Positions 17,207 through 25,766 of a DNA stretch of 64,000 bases are shown here, one piece after another. This DNA is from Ramlibacter tataouinensis (GTDB taxonomy: Bacteria; Pseudomonadota; Gammaproteobacteria; Burkholderiales; Burkholderiaceae_C). The translations under genes were made by a program, and so were the position numbers. Below the pieces are notes generated by a model. The model saw only the letters and a list, made by a program, of their open reading frames with translations, made no database searches and was not told where the DNA came from. The stretch's first letter is position 1. Each line of letters starts with the position of its first letter. The stretch is from positions 2,914,001 through 2,978,000 of the forward strand of contig NZ_CP116009.1 of NCBI RefSeq assembly GCF_027941915.1, in the 5' to 3' direction.

Positions 17207-17509
17207 TCAGCGGATAGGATGGTGCACCGTGACGAGCTTCACACCGTCCGGAAAGGTGGCTTCGACCTGCACGTTCGGGATCATCTCGGCCACGCCCTCC
17301 ATGACCTGGCTGCGTGAGCAGACCAGCGCGCAACCTTGCATCAGTTCGGCTACCGACCGCCCGTCGCGCGCGCCTTCGAGCACGTAGTCGCAAATGAGCG
17401 CGACGGCTTCCGGGTGGTTCAGCTTGACCCCCCGCTCGAGGCGGCGCCGCGCGACGTGGGCAGCCAGAGCGATCAGAAGCTTGTCCTTCTCGCGCGGTGT
17501 GAGCTGCAT
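17207..17509 (-). CDS. ureA: Urease subunit gamma UreA
   Basis: 100 residues, exact family length. It opens with [12 protein letters not shown], the near-invariant UreA start, and ends with [20 protein letters not shown]. The ATG at 17509 is preceded by AAAGGGA as ribosome binding site; an in-frame upstream extension to 17557 is not needed. UreA is the smallest structural subunit of urease. The gene starts 13 bp after the ureD stop. Confidence 0.95.
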   Translation of the reverse strand: MQLTPREKDKLLIALAAHVARRRLERGVKLNHPEAVALICDYVLEGARDGRSVAELMQGCALVCSRSQVMEGVAEMIPNVQVEATFPDGVKLVTVHHPIR

Positions 17510-17522
17510 AGCGCATTCCCTT

Positions 17523-18449
17523 TCAGCAGAGCCAACTGCGCGGCAGTGGCCGCGCACCGCGCAGTGGAACCAGGGCCTGGTTCAAGGCCGAGCGAAGTGC
17601 CATCCCGGTGCAGGCCACCATGCGCGCGACGAGGACCCCGTTGACCAAGGAGGCTCCCGCGGTTGCGCAGTCAAGTTTTGTGAAGGAAGAGCGCAGGGCG
17701 TCTCTCTTGGCCTCCAAGTCCGGCCCAACATGTGCCAAGCTGGCCATCGCAACATGCGAGCGCAATGCAGTGGGCGAGGCCATCGTGGCCTGAAACGCGT
17801 CACAAATGCGAATGACGTCGGTGAAAACCAGCCGTCCCGCGCGTCGTATCGCCCAGGCGTCCGAGAAAAAGCCGCTCTTCACGGTTTCCCCCATCGCGGC
17901 GCGGCCAAACAGGATCGCTTCCGCCAGCGTGAGTTCCGCCCCGCGATCCAGCTGCACCTCCGTGCGGCGCTTGAGGCGGCTGCCGTCGAACAGGATGGTT
18001 TCCTGCGGCACCCAATCGAGCCGCGCGCTGCGCCCGACCCGCAGGTGCTGCTCGATGACGGCTTCGCCCCCGGCAGAGCGATAGATGCGCTCGCAGCCCG
18101 GCGTCGTCGCGCAGGCGCGCGCGCCCTCACCGATCTCGATCTCGACCGAGAGCACGTCCCCGCCGGTCAATCCTCCGGAGGTGTTGATGATCACGGCTTC
18201 CAGCACCCGATCCGATTCGGGGCGTGGCAGGCGAACCTTGAGGCAGCCTTCCTGCAGCAGGTCGCTCAAGCGCGTCCTGCGATCATCGCAGCAGCTTAGC
18301 CTGACGCGCGCTCGCCCACGGGAGCGCTGCAGGGCCGGAGCAAGCTTCGCGGCAGCGGCGGCGCCGTACGAGGATGCCAGCTCATCCCGTGACTCTTCAT
18401 GTTCTTCGACACGGGAAACGCAACGTAAAGACACTGTGAGCCCGCGCAT
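17523..18449 (-). CDS. ureD: Urease accessory protein UreD
   Basis: About 308 residues if the ATG at 18449 is used; the GTG at 18434 is an alternative and the first ~45 residues do not match the family well, so the start is uncertain. The core is typical: [44 protein letters not shown] and FGRAAMGE. UreD is the scaffold that binds apo-urease and forms the tunnel through which Ni passes from UreG. It opens the ureDAJBCEFG operon, and its upstream region is not shared with another intact gene. Confidence 0.9.
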   Translation of the reverse strand: MRGLTVSLRCVSRVEEHEESRDELASSYGAAAAAKLAPALQRSRGRARVRLSCCDDRRTRLSDLLQEGCLKVRLPRPESDRVLEAVIINTSGGLTGGDVLSVEIEIGEGARACATTPGCERIYRSAGGEAVIEQHLRVGRSARLDWVPQETILFDGSRLKRRTEVQLDRGAELTLAEAILFGRAAMGETVKSGFFSDAWAIRRAGRLVFTDVIRICDAFQATMASPTALRSHVAMASLAHVGPDLEAKRDALRSSFTKLDCATAGASLVNGVLVARMVACTGMALRSALNQALVPLRGARPLPRSWLC

Positions 18450-18532
18450 GCGGAACCGCTGTTTCGACGTGCGTCTATGCTTGAAAGGCAAGTTACTTGA
18501 CAGCTGTGACTTCCAGAGGGAGCCATGCTGGA

Positions 18533-18644
18533 TCACCGGCCTCCAAGCAGCGCGACGACCTCGGCAACGCCGGGCAGATTGGCAAGGCACGCCGATCTGG
18601 TTGCAGTCCCTGCACACCTGGCCTGCGCCGACGACCCCGATGCG
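18533..18644 (-). pseudogene. Possible remnant of a Gfo/Idh/MocA-type oxidoreductase N-terminus
   Basis: Reading the minus strand from 18644 gives RIGVVGAGQVCRDCNQIGV, which looks like the Rossmann GxGxxx entry of Gfo/Idh proteins; after a frame switch near 18587 it continues LANLPGVAEVVALLGGR and stops at 18533. No start codon or remainder of the enzyme is visible. This is a short similarity judged by eye, so it is only a suggestion that the region upstream of ureD is a gene graveyard. Confidence 0.3.
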
Positions 18645-18741
18645 AATCCACGATCTACCGAGTGACCTTGGGTACGCGGGGGAACTGGTCGGCGTGGTTT
18701 GGGAGCGTCCCCCCTTCGAGTACGGCCAGTTTGGGGGAAGC

Positions 18742-19914
18742 TCAGGCCCGTTCCCTCGGCACCGTAAAGTGAAAGGCACTTCCTTCACCGACGACACTCT
18801 CCACCCACAACTGTCCGCCGTGCGCTCGGACAATGCCCTCCGAGATGAAGAGGCCGAGCCCAGTCCCTCGCCTGGTGTGCCCCCTGCCCGACCAATAAGG
18901 ATCGAACAAGTGGGCAAGCGCCTCAGCCGGAATGCCCGGGCCGGTGTCGATGACCGAGAAGCGCACCATAGCGCCCTCGGGTGCCGCCAGCACCCGAATC
19001 TTGTCTCCGGGACTGCAGAACTTGATCGCATTCCCGATCAGATTGGCGAAGACCTGCTGGATCCTCCCCTGGTCACAGCTGACGCTCTCACCATGCAAGT
19101 CGAAATGAGCGTCCAGCTTGGCGCCTTTTTCCGTAGCGAACGGCGCGTGCGCCTCGACCGCTTCATTCACCAGCGACTTCGCGTCGCAAGCAGATCGCTC
19201 CACTACGAGGTGCCCTGTCCGGGTGATGGCCATGTCCAGCAGATCCCCGATCAGCTGTTTCATCCGGTTGCCGGCGCGCTTGATGGTGTCAAGGGGCTTG
19301 CGGATTCTGGCATCGCCGCCGGCATGGATACCGCGCTCCAACAACTCTGCTGCGAGGCTAATCGAATTCAGGGGGGTGCGCAGGTCGTGGGAGACGATGG
19401 CGAGCAGGTCGTCCCGCATGCGGACCGCCTGCTCGAGCTCTCGCAAGAGCCGCTCGCGCTCCAGTTCGGCGTGCTTGCGCTCGGTGTTGTCCGCGACGAT
19501 ACCGATGAAGCGTCGCGGGCGCCCCGCAGGATCGAACAGCACCTGCCCGCGTTCAGATACCCATCGCTCGGGACTGCCGTCAGCCGGCACAACCCGGTAC
19601 TCAGCTTGGTAGGCCCCTCCGCTGGCCGGCTCCGCCGCAGCCGCGAACAGGCCCAACGCTCGCCCGCGGTCGTCGGGATGGATCAGCGAAGCCCGCGTCG
19701 CTTGAGTCAAGGGCACATCTGCCGGCAAGCCGAACATTTCGCGCACCTTGCCCGACCAGTGGATCATGCCGGCCGGCAGGTCCCAGTCGTATTTGCCGAG
19801 ATCAGCCACGTCCATGGCGAGCCGCAGGCGCTCCAGGTCCTCCCGAATCGTCTCCCTTTCGCCCAGCCGTCCGATGGTGTCCGTCGCCGGTCCGCTGTCT
19901 TGATCGCGCGTCAT
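18742..19914 (-). CDS. PAS domain-containing sensor histidine kinase (orphan)
   Basis: 390 residues from the ATG at 19914; a longer open frame upstream is low-complexity and not protein-like. A PAS fold with PAC motif occupies about residues 30-148 (GKYDWDLPAGMIHWS, IHPDDR, FIGIVADNTERK). HisKA follows with the phosphoacceptor His176 in LAIVSHDLRTPLN, then HATPase_c with N-box NLIGNAIKFC, G1 DTGPGIP and G2 GTGLGLFIS. There are no membrane segments, so it is a soluble sensor. No response regulator lies next to it. It reads toward ureD on the same strand, but 290 bp of debris separates them, so a role in urease control is not supported. Confidence 0.9.
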   Translation of the reverse strand: MTRDQDSGPATDTIGRLGERETIREDLERLRLAMDVADLGKYDWDLPAGMIHWSGKVREMFGLPADVPLTQATRASLIHPDDRGRALGLFAAAAEPASGGAYQAEYRVVPADGSPERWVSERGQVLFDPAGRPRRFIGIVADNTERKHAELERERLLRELEQAVRMRDDLLAIVSHDLRTPLNSISLAAELLERGIHAGGDARIRKPLDTIKRAGNRMKQLIGDLLDMAITRTGHLVVERSACDAKSLVNEAVEAHAPFATEKGAKLDAHFDLHGESVSCDQGRIQQVFANLIGNAIKFCSPGDKIRVLAAPEGAMVRFSVIDTGPGIPAEALAHLFDPYWSGRGHTRRGTGLGLFISEGIVRAHGGQLWVESVVGEGSAFHFTVPRERA

Positions 19915-20544
19915 GGCCACCCTCACGCAGTACTCTGCACATTCTGCGACGGAGGGGGCGGTTCGCGGAAGACAGCGCGAAAACTCACGCTCGTTATGGG
20001 GGCAGCAACTTCGCTCATGAGATTTTTGCGAGCAGAAGGTAGCTGCCGTCGCAGGAGGAGGAAAGCTATTCATCCGCGGGCAGCTACTTCGGTCAGCTTG
20101 GTGCCTTCCTCGTCCACATGCTTGCGCACACGGACTGCTCGGCCAGAATCCACGCCCTGAACTCCGACCTCCACCTGCTCCTCCGTCGCGGGGATGAGCA
20201 ACCTTCCGAGCGCGGCAGGCGGCGACTTGCCCGGGCGCGGTGATGGTCTGCACCATGGCCGCCCTGGCATTGGCGCTGAGGGTGAGGCTGGCGCGCCACC
20301 CCGCTGCGCCGCTTGCCGCCGCTCAACGCAGCCAGCGGCCAACGGCCAACGGAGCGGTCTTAGTCGCCGGCTGCGTACTTCGCCGGCCCAAGCCAAGTAC
20401 TCGTGCACCGGGCCGAATGCAGATTGCGGCGCGGCCGGGAGCCTACGGTGGTACCGCCTGGCGACGCCGAGGCCGGCACCACGCAATAGTGATTGCATGC
20501 AGCAGCGCCTCACAAAGTGTGAGGCGCGTGCTACGCGAAGGTGC
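19915..20544. other. 630-bp gap with gene fragments only
   Basis: No intact gene is seen between the histidine kinase and the hypothetical frame at 20545. The only recognisable piece is the short YsnF-like fragment at 20070-20198. Other open frames on both strands have skewed, Arg/Pro-rich compositions typical of chance openings in GC-rich DNA. Confidence 0.55.
20070..20198 (-). pseudogene. Fragment resembling the YsnF/DUF2382 domain
   Basis: The minus-strand frame ending at 20070 reads IPATEEQVEVGVQGVDSGRA then VRVRKHVDEE, close to the DUF2382 repeat pattern (P-x-x-E-E-x-x-x-V-x-x-x-x-V-x-x-G-x-V-x-V-x-K), a stress-related domain. Upstream of it the frame loses all similarity and there is no start. 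It appears to be a relic of a longer protein. Confidence 0.35.
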
Positions 20545-20856
20545 TCACCCGGCGCGCTGTGCGAGCCGCCGCGAGTAGCTCGACTCGATCAGCCCTTTAT
20601 CGTGGGCGCGTCGGATGCCAGCCATGAACTGTGCGACGCGCCGCTTCGACACGAGCGCCATGATCCGCGGGAAGGTCCCGCGCAGCCAGGGTTCGAGCAC
20701 GGCGTTGTCGTGAACGAACGAGCAGAGTCGGTCGAGTTCGGTGGCCCATTCGCCTAGGGCATCGAGCGGCGACTGGTCGTCCAAGTGGCGGCCGAGCGTG
20801 AAGCCGGCTTCCTCATAACCACTGCCCCCCCTTGAGCGGCGGCAGTGAGCTGGCAT
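20545..20856 (-). CDS. Hypothetical protein
   Basis: A possible 103-residue protein from the ATG at 20856. Its C-terminal 80 residues look protein-like (SPLDALGEWATELDRLCSFV, FPRIMALVSKRRVAQFMAGI, RRAHDKGLIESSYSRRLAQ) with amphipathic helices, while the first 20 are low quality and precede a poly-C run. I do not recognise a family. It may be the tail of a larger, truncated gene, since the same frame stays open to 21306 without meaningful sequence. Confidence 0.3.
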   Translation of the reverse strand: MPAHCRRSRGGSGYEEAGFTLGRHLDDQSPLDALGEWATELDRLCSFVHDNAVLEPWLRGTFPRIMALVSKRRVAQFMAGIRRAHDKGLIESSYSRRLAQRAG

Positions 20857-21230
20857 CGCATGAAGGACGGCAGTCCGCGATGAACGGATGTTGAAGGCAT
20901 GGTGGTTCTTACCCAAATCCCGCCGCCCAGTAAAGCGGGAGGAACTTTGGAGGCCTCGGGGATCGATGGACCGAGCGTCACCCCGAAAACCTATGCGCAC
21001 TAGGCGCCCATGCGTTGCCGCAAGTCCCACCGGCGGTAGCCGGTGAATCGGTCCATGCAGGGAACAGTGTACGGCTCTGCCTTCGGAGGTGACCCGTTCG
21101 GCGCGCTCGCTGTGCGCAGTGGGGTGGGCGCGCCGTGCAGGCGCTCCTATGCACTCCTGGTGCAGCAGCAGGTCCAAGCGGTTGCACCGTGTAGTTGCTC
21201 CTCCAGAGTGGCGTTGACGCCTTGAGCAAG
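20857..21230. other. Gap without recognisable gene
   Basis: About 370 bases in which neither strand shows a convincing coding frame. A reverse frame passes through it but is Arg/Ser/Pro-rich. The end is marked by the terminator hairpin at 21231-21250, so something was once transcribed rightward through this stretch. Confidence 0.5.
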
Positions 21231-21250
21231 ACCGGCGGTGTGCCGGTTTT
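21231..21250 (+). terminator. Rho-independent terminator
   Basis: Perfect 6-bp stem ACCGGC/GCCGGT (21231-21236 and 21242-21247) with a 5-base loop, followed by TTT after the stem's last T. It is oriented for rightward transcription and has no intact gene upstream. Confidence 0.65.
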
Positions 21251-21277
21251 CTAGTGGTGCCTTTCGGTGTACCGTGG

Positions 21278-21346
21278 AGGGGCGCGGAGTCCGGCGCGGG
21301 ACTCATAATCCCTTGGTCGCTGGTTCAAGTCCAGCACGCCCTACCA
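21278..21346 (+). pseudogene. tRNA(CAU)-like sequence with degenerate D-arm
   Basis: The 3' half is a canonical tRNA: anticodon loop CTCATAA (anticodon CAU, tRNA-Met or tRNA-Ile2) on a GGGA/TCCC stem, a 5-base variable loop, T-arm GCTGG-TTCAAGT-CCAGC at 21319-21335, acceptor strand ACGCCCT, A and encoded CCA at 21344-21346. The 5' side AGGGGCGC can pair only partly, and just about a dozen bases remain where a 4-bp D-stem and loop should be, so the total is 69 instead of 76-77 bases. It is more likely a decayed tRNA or a site left after integration than a working tRNA. Confidence 0.6.
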
Positions 21347-21491
21347 GTAGAACCCGCCTGGATCAAGGACTTGCCGCAGTCCTCCGCATCCGCGGGAGCC
21401 GGAATGCCTGTCGAGTAAGCAGAAGGCTCTTTCCCCCTCTATTCGGGCAATCGGGCTGGCGCGCGCTTCCTACAGTCGAGGGCGCGCGCCG

Positions 21492-22712
21492 ATGGTCGGC
21501 CGCGCCCGCGCCGTCATGACCTGTATCGTCCGTCTTCCCCTGCTCGGTCCCCGGCAGAAGGTGCTTGGCTACAAGCTCGCCTGGCAAGCCACGTCCGGTG
21601 ATTCGGCGAGCCGACCCGATCTGCCGATGCTGGCCGCGACGGTGGCGCGGCGCTTCGAGGGCACCGACACGGCCGGCAACGGCAGCCTGATTTTCCTGCA
21701 GGCGCCGCCGGGCCGGCTGGCCCCGGACAGCCTGCAGGGGCTCACGCCCGCCGGCACGGTCCTCAGCCTGACGGCCGCCGAACTCGACGAACCTGCAGTC
21801 TTTGCAGCCGTCCAGCATCTGCGCGAGCAGGGCTTCGGCCTGTGCGTGCGCGAGCTGGATTTGCAGCCGGACCCGCGGCCTGCCTGGCTGCCGCTGCTGA
21901 CGCACCGCGAATTCGACTGGGGTGGGGCCGCCCGCGCCCGGCAACTGCCGTCTTCGGGCGAAGTCGCCGCGGCGCAGCCTTGCCTGGTCGCGTCCGGGCT
22001 GGCGCACCCGGAGGAATTCCAGGCGTGCGACGCCCTGGGTGTGCACGCCTTCGTCGACCCGCTCCTGACGGCGCCCGTCGGGGCCGCGGACGCCGCCCGG
22101 CTCAGTCCGGAAAGCCTGCTGATCCTCCAGCTGATGCAGATGGTGCAGGCCAACGCCGACCTGCGCCACATCGAGTCGGCGCTCAAGCGCGACGCCGCGC
22201 TGGCCTACCAGCTGCTGCGCTACCTGAACTCGGCCAGCTTCGGCCTGGGAGTCGAGGTGCAGTCGCTCCGGCATGCCCTCACGATGGTCGGGTACGGGCC
22301 GTTGCACCGCTGGCTGGCGGTGCTGCTGGCCGGCAGCAGCGCCCACCCCGGATCGCAGGCGCTGCTGGTGGCGGCGATCGTCCGCGGCCGCTTCACCGAG
22401 CTGCTCGGGCAGGGCATGCTGCCGCAGAGCGACGCCGAGAACCTGTTCATCACCGGCATGTTCTCCTTGCTCGACCGCCTGCTGGGGGTTCCCATGGCCA
22501 GCATCCTGGAGCGGATCCAGCTGCCCGAGACGGTGGTGCAGGCGCTGCTCACGCGCGAAGGCATGTACGGGCCGTTCCTGCGCCTGGTCGAGGCCTGCGA
22601 GCGGTCCGACGGCGATGCCGCGGCGCTGGCCGACTCGGCCTTTCTCACGGGCGAGCAGGTCGATCGCGCGCACGTGGCGGCCCTCGCCTGGTCGCTCGAG
22701 CTGCGCGTCTGA
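21492..22712 (+). CDS. HDOD domain protein with degenerate EAL-like N-terminus
   Basis: 406 residues. The N-terminal 190 residues follow the YuxH/EAL-like plan (LLGPRQKVLGYKLAWQ, FAAVQHLREQGFGLCVREL, GVHAFVDPLL) but lack the E-x-L metal and catalytic residues, so no phosphodiesterase activity is expected. Residues ~200-400 are an HDOD domain (LSPESLLILQLMQMVQANAD, ALAYQLLRYLNSASFGL, ALTMVGYGPLHRWLAVLL). HDOD proteins are signalling scaffolds often found beside chemotaxis genes. The ATG at 21492 has GAGGG 9 bases upstream; ATG 21516 is an alternative. It heads the chemotaxis/flagellar island, 122 bp before cheR. Confidence 0.82.
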   Translation: MVGRARAVMTCIVRLPLLGPRQKVLGYKLAWQATSGDSASRPDLPMLAATVARRFEGTDTAGNGSLIFLQAPPGRLAPDSLQGLTPAGTVLSLTAAELDEPAVFAAVQHLREQGFGLCVRELDLQPDPRPAWLPLLTHREFDWGGAARARQLPSSGEVAAAQPCLVASGLAHPEEFQACDALGVHAFVDPLLTAPVGAADAARLSPESLLILQLMQMVQANADLRHIESALKRDAALAYQLLRYLNSASFGLGVEVQSLRHALTMVGYGPLHRWLAVLLAGSSAHPGSQALLVAAIVRGRFTELLGQGMLPQSDAENLFITGMFSLLDRLLGVPMASILERIQLPETVVQALLTREGMYGPFLRLVEACERSDGDAAALADSAFLTGEQVDRAHVAALAWSLELRV

Positions 22713-22834
22713 GCGACGCGGCGAACAGGCGCCGTTCCACCCCGCTTATCGGGCGATTGCAGCGCGCACCGGCCGATACAGTGGCCTCATCAGCGGCGGC
22801 CGGCACATCCGCGTCCCCGCGGAGCCCTGACGCC

Positions 22835-23641
22835 GTGCATCCCGACTTTGACCTGAGCGACCGAGACTTCGACCGCGTGCGCGCCCTGATCCACGCGCGT
22901 GCCGGCATCGCGCTGGGCGCGCAGAAGCGGCAGATGGTCTACAGCCGGCTGTCGCGGCGCCTGCGCGAACTCGGCCTGGTGGCATTCGGCCCCTACCTCG
23001 ACCATCTGGAAGGCGCACCGCAGGACGGCGAGTGGCAGTCGTTCATCAACGCGCTCACGACCAACCTCACCTCCTTCTTCCGCGAGGCGCACCACTTTCC
23101 GCTGCTGGCGCAGCACGTCGCCGGCCGCCCGCACCCGCTGCAGATCTGGTGCGCCGGCGCCTCCACCGGCGAGGAGCCGTACTCGGTCGCGATGACGCTG
23201 ATGGAGACCCTCGGCAGCCGCGCCGCGGCCTGCACGGTGCTGGCCACCGACGTCGACACCGAGGTGCTGGCAAAAGGCCAGGAGGGCGTGTTCACGATGG
23301 AGCAGGTCGCCAGGCTGCCGCGCGAGCAGCTGCAGCGCTTCTTCCTCAAGGGCGTGGGCGGCAACGAGGGCAAGGCGCTGGTGCGCCCCGAGCTGGCCGC
23401 CATGGTGAAGTTCGCCCCGCACAATCTCCTGAGCCCCGACTGGCCCGAGGGCCCGTTCGACGCCATCTTCTGCCGCAACGTGATGATCTATTTCGACAAG
23501 CCGACGCAGGCAGCCATCCTGCAGCGCTTCGCGCGGCACATGAAGCGCGGCGCGCTGCTGTTCGCCGGCCACTCGGAGAACTTCTCCTTCCTCGACAAGA
23601 TCCTGCGCCCGCGCGGCCAGACGGTCTACGGACTTGCCTGA
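22835..23641 (+). CDS. cheR: Chemotaxis protein methyltransferase CheR
   Basis: 268 residues from the GTG at 22835, which has GGAG at 22821-22824. The N-terminal helical domain (FDRVRALIHARAGIALGAQK) is followed by the SAM-binding Rossmann fold with IWCAGASTGEEPYSVAM near residue 110 and FDAIFCRNVMIYFD near residue 215. It methylates glutamates of chemoreceptors using SAM. Two receptors in this window carry the C-terminal xWxxF tether that CheR binds. A GCCGATAC at 22772-22779 resembles a sigma-28 -10 box but lacks a matching -35. Confidence 0.95.
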   Translation: MHPDFDLSDRDFDRVRALIHARAGIALGAQKRQMVYSRLSRRLRELGLVAFGPYLDHLEGAPQDGEWQSFINALTTNLTSFFREAHHFPLLAQHVAGRPHPLQIWCAGASTGEEPYSVAMTLMETLGSRAAACTVLATDVDTEVLAKGQEGVFTMEQVARLPREQLQRFFLKGVGGNEGKALVRPELAAMVKFAPHNLLSPDWPEGPFDAIFCRNVMIYFDKPTQAAILQRFARHMKRGALLFAGHSENFSFLDKILRPRGQTVYGLA

Positions 23642-23655
23642 AGCGGGGAGCAAGC

Positions 23656-24255
23656 ATGGAGCGGCATTCGCGGGCCACCCACCACTACTTCGACCGGCAG
23701 TTCGGCGTGCCGGCCGTCAAGCTGCTGGCAAGCGAGTACTACGTCGGCGCCGGCGACCTGGTGCTGACGACGGTGCTCGGCTCCTGCGTGTCGGCCTGCC
23801 TGTTCGACCTGGGCGCAGGCGTCGGCGGCATGAACCACTTCATGCTGCCCGGCGAGGCGGAGGATGCGCAGCCCGGGAACGTGGACACGCGCTACGGCGG
23901 CCATGCCATGGAGGTCCTCGTCGCGGAGCTGCTCAGGGCCGGTGCCCGCCGCGAGCGGCTGACCGCCAAGGTGTTCGGCGGCGGCGCGGTGCTGCCCGGC
24001 ATGACGCAGCTGAACATCGGCGAGCGCAACACCGAGTTCGCGCTGCAGTACCTGCGGCGGCACGAGGTGCCGGTGATGGCGCAGGACGTCGGCGGCACGC
24101 TGCCGCGGCGCATCGGCTGCTTCCCCGGCAGCGGCCGCGTTGCCGTGCACACGCTGCGGCGCCAGGAGGACCTGGCGGAGGTGCAGCAGAACGAGCAGCG
24201 CCTGATCGGCCTGGCCCCGCCGGCGGCGCCCGGCTCCGACGCCGGGCGGGGGTGA
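23656..24255 (+). CDS. cheD: Chemoreceptor glutamine deamidase CheD
   Basis: 199 residues from the ATG at 23656, after GGGGAG. The catalytic Cys-His pair is visible in [14 protein letters not shown] and [24 protein letters not shown] and [10 protein letters not shown] follow. CheD deamidates specific glutamines of receptors and may interact with CheC-like partners, none of which is seen here. It is 14 bp from cheR and 4 bp from cheB, in the usual cheR-cheD-cheB order. Confidence 0.94.
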   Translation: MERHSRATHHYFDRQFGVPAVKLLASEYYVGAGDLVLTTVLGSCVSACLFDLGAGVGGMNHFMLPGEAEDAQPGNVDTRYGGHAMEVLVAELLRAGARRERLTAKVFGGGAVLPGMTQLNIGERNTEFALQYLRRHEVPVMAQDVGGTLPRRIGCFPGSGRVAVHTLRRQEDLAEVQQNEQRLIGLAPPAAPGSDAGRG

Positions 24256-24259
24256 TCGC

Positions 24260-25336
24260 GTGGCCAGGGACAAGATCAAGGTGCTGTGCGTCGACGATTC
24301 GGCGCTGATCCGCAGCCTGATGACGGAGATCATCAACAGCCAGCCCGACATGTGCGTGGTGGCGACGGCGTCCGACCCGCTGATCGCGCGCGACCTGATC
24401 AAGCGCACCGGGCCCGACGTGCTGACGCTGGACGTCGAGATGCCGCGCATGGACGGGCTGGACTTCCTCGAGAAGCTGATGCGCCTGCGGCCGATGCCGG
24501 TGCTGATGGTGTCCTCGCTCACCGAGCGCGGCTCGGAGATCGCGCTGCATGCGCTGGAGCTGGGCGCGGTGGACTTCGTGACCAAGCCCAAGCTGAGCAT
24601 CCGCGAGGGCCTGCTCGCCTACACCGACCTGATCGCCGACAAGATCCGCGCCGCCGCTGCCGCCACCCTGAGGCCGGCCCGCGCGGCGCGCGCGGCGCCG
24701 CAGGCCGCGCCGGCGCAGCCGTTGCGCAGCCCGCTGCTGAGCACCGAGAAGCTGATCATCATCGGCGCCTCGACCGGCGGCACCGAGGCGATCCGCCAGG
24801 TGCTCGAGCCGATGCCGCCGGACGCGCCCGGCATCCTCATCGCGCAGCACATGCCTTCGGGCTTCACCCACTCGTTCGCGCAGCGCCTGGACGGCTGCTG
24901 CCGCATCACCGTCAAGGAGGCGGCGCACGGCGAGCGCGTGCTGCCCGGCCACGCCTACATCGCGCCGGGCGGATACCACCTGTCGCTGGCGCGCAGCGGC
25001 GCCAACTACATGGTGCACATCGACCAGGAGCCGCCCGTGAACCGGCACCGGCCCTCGGTCGACGTGCTGTTCGATTCCGTCGCGCGCGAGGCCGGCCGCA
25101 ACGCCATCGGCGTGCTGCTCACCGGGATGGGGCGCGACGGCGCCGAAGGCCTGCTGCGCATGCGCCGGGCCGGCGCCTACACGCTGGCGCAGGACGAGGC
25201 GAGCTGCGTGGTGTTCGGCATGCCGCGCGAGGCCATCGCCCTGGGTGCCGCCGACGAGGTGGCATCGGTGCAGGACATGAGCCATCGCGTGATGGCGCAC
25301 CTCCGCTCGCTGGGCGAGCGGGCCCACCGCGTGTAG
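24260..25336 (+). CDS. cheB: Chemotaxis response regulator protein-glutamate methylesterase CheB
   Basis: 358 residues, GTG start 4 bp after cheD. The receiver domain has CVDDSALIR and phospho-acceptor Asp58 in DVEMPRMDG; the linker is Ala/Arg-rich (about residues 130-155); the methylesterase domain has the catalytic triad Ser171 (GASTGG), His197 (AQHMPSG) and Asp293 (GMGRDGAEG). It removes methyl groups added by CheR and so resets receptors. Phosphorylation requires CheA, which is not in the window. Confidence 0.96.
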   Translation: MARDKIKVLCVDDSALIRSLMTEIINSQPDMCVVATASDPLIARDLIKRTGPDVLTLDVEMPRMDGLDFLEKLMRLRPMPVLMVSSLTERGSEIALHALELGAVDFVTKPKLSIREGLLAYTDLIADKIRAAAAATLRPARAARAAPQAAPAQPLRSPLLSTEKLIIIGASTGGTEAIRQVLEPMPPDAPGILIAQHMPSGFTHSFAQRLDGCCRITVKEAAHGERVLPGHAYIAPGGYHLSLARSGANYMVHIDQEPPVNRHRPSVDVLFDSVAREAGRNAIGVLLTGMGRDGAEGLLRMRRAGAYTLAQDEASCVVFGMPREAIALGAADEVASVQDMSHRVMAHLRSLGERAHRV

Positions 25337-25366
25337 CGGCAACACACATATCTAGCTGGAGAGAGC

Positions 25367-25765
25367 GTGGTAGACAAGAACGTCAGGATCCTGGTCGTGG
25401 ACGATTTCCCGACCATGCGCCGCATCGTGCGCAACCTGCTCAAGGAGCTGCAGTTCGTCAACGTCGACGAGGCCGAGGACGGCGCCGCCGGGCTGGAGAA
25501 GCTGCGCAGCGGCAACTACGGCTTCGTGGTCTCGGACTGGAACATGCCCAACATGGACGGCCTCACGATGCTGCAGCACATCCGCGCCGATCCGGTGCTG
25601 GGCAAGCTGCCGGTGCTGATGGTCACGGCCGAGGCGAAGAAGGAGAACATCGTGGCGGCGGCCCAGGCCGGCGCCAACGGCTACGTCGTCAAGCCCTTCA
25701 CCGCCGCGACGCTGGAAGAGAAGATCGGCAAGATCTTCGAGAAGCTCGAGAAGAACGGCGCGTGA
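25367..25765 (+). CDS. cheY: Chemotaxis response regulator CheY
   Basis: 132-residue single-domain receiver: acidic pair in [10 protein letters not shown], phospho-acceptor Asp57 in [11 protein letters not shown], switch Thr in VTAEAK and Lys in VVKPFT, all as in enterobacterial CheY. GTG start with GGAGAG upstream. Phospho-CheY binds FliM, whose N-terminal CheY-binding peptide is present in this window, and reverses or stops the motor. It is followed by its phosphatase cheZ with one base between. Confidence 0.96.
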   Translation: MVDKNVRILVVDDFPTMRRIVRNLLKELQFVNVDEAEDGAAGLEKLRSGNYGFVVSDWNMPNMDGLTMLQHIRADPVLGKLPVLMVTAEAKKENIVAAAQAGANGYVVKPFTAATLEEKIGKIFEKLEKNGA

Positions 25766-25766
25766 C

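Noticed and set aside
18497-18502. Perfect TTGACA -35 box on the + strand upstream of ureD
   Set aside because: No -10 box lies 16-18 bases downstream and no rightward gene follows.
21278-21346. A functional tRNA-Met or tRNA-Ile2 gene
   Set aside because: The D-arm is missing and the acceptor 5' strand mismatches, so it was listed as a relic instead.
22772-22779. GCCGATAC before cheR as a sigma-28 -10 box
   Set aside because: The 8 bases at the required -35 position (GCGATTGC) do not resemble TAAAGTTT, so it is too weak to list as a promoter.
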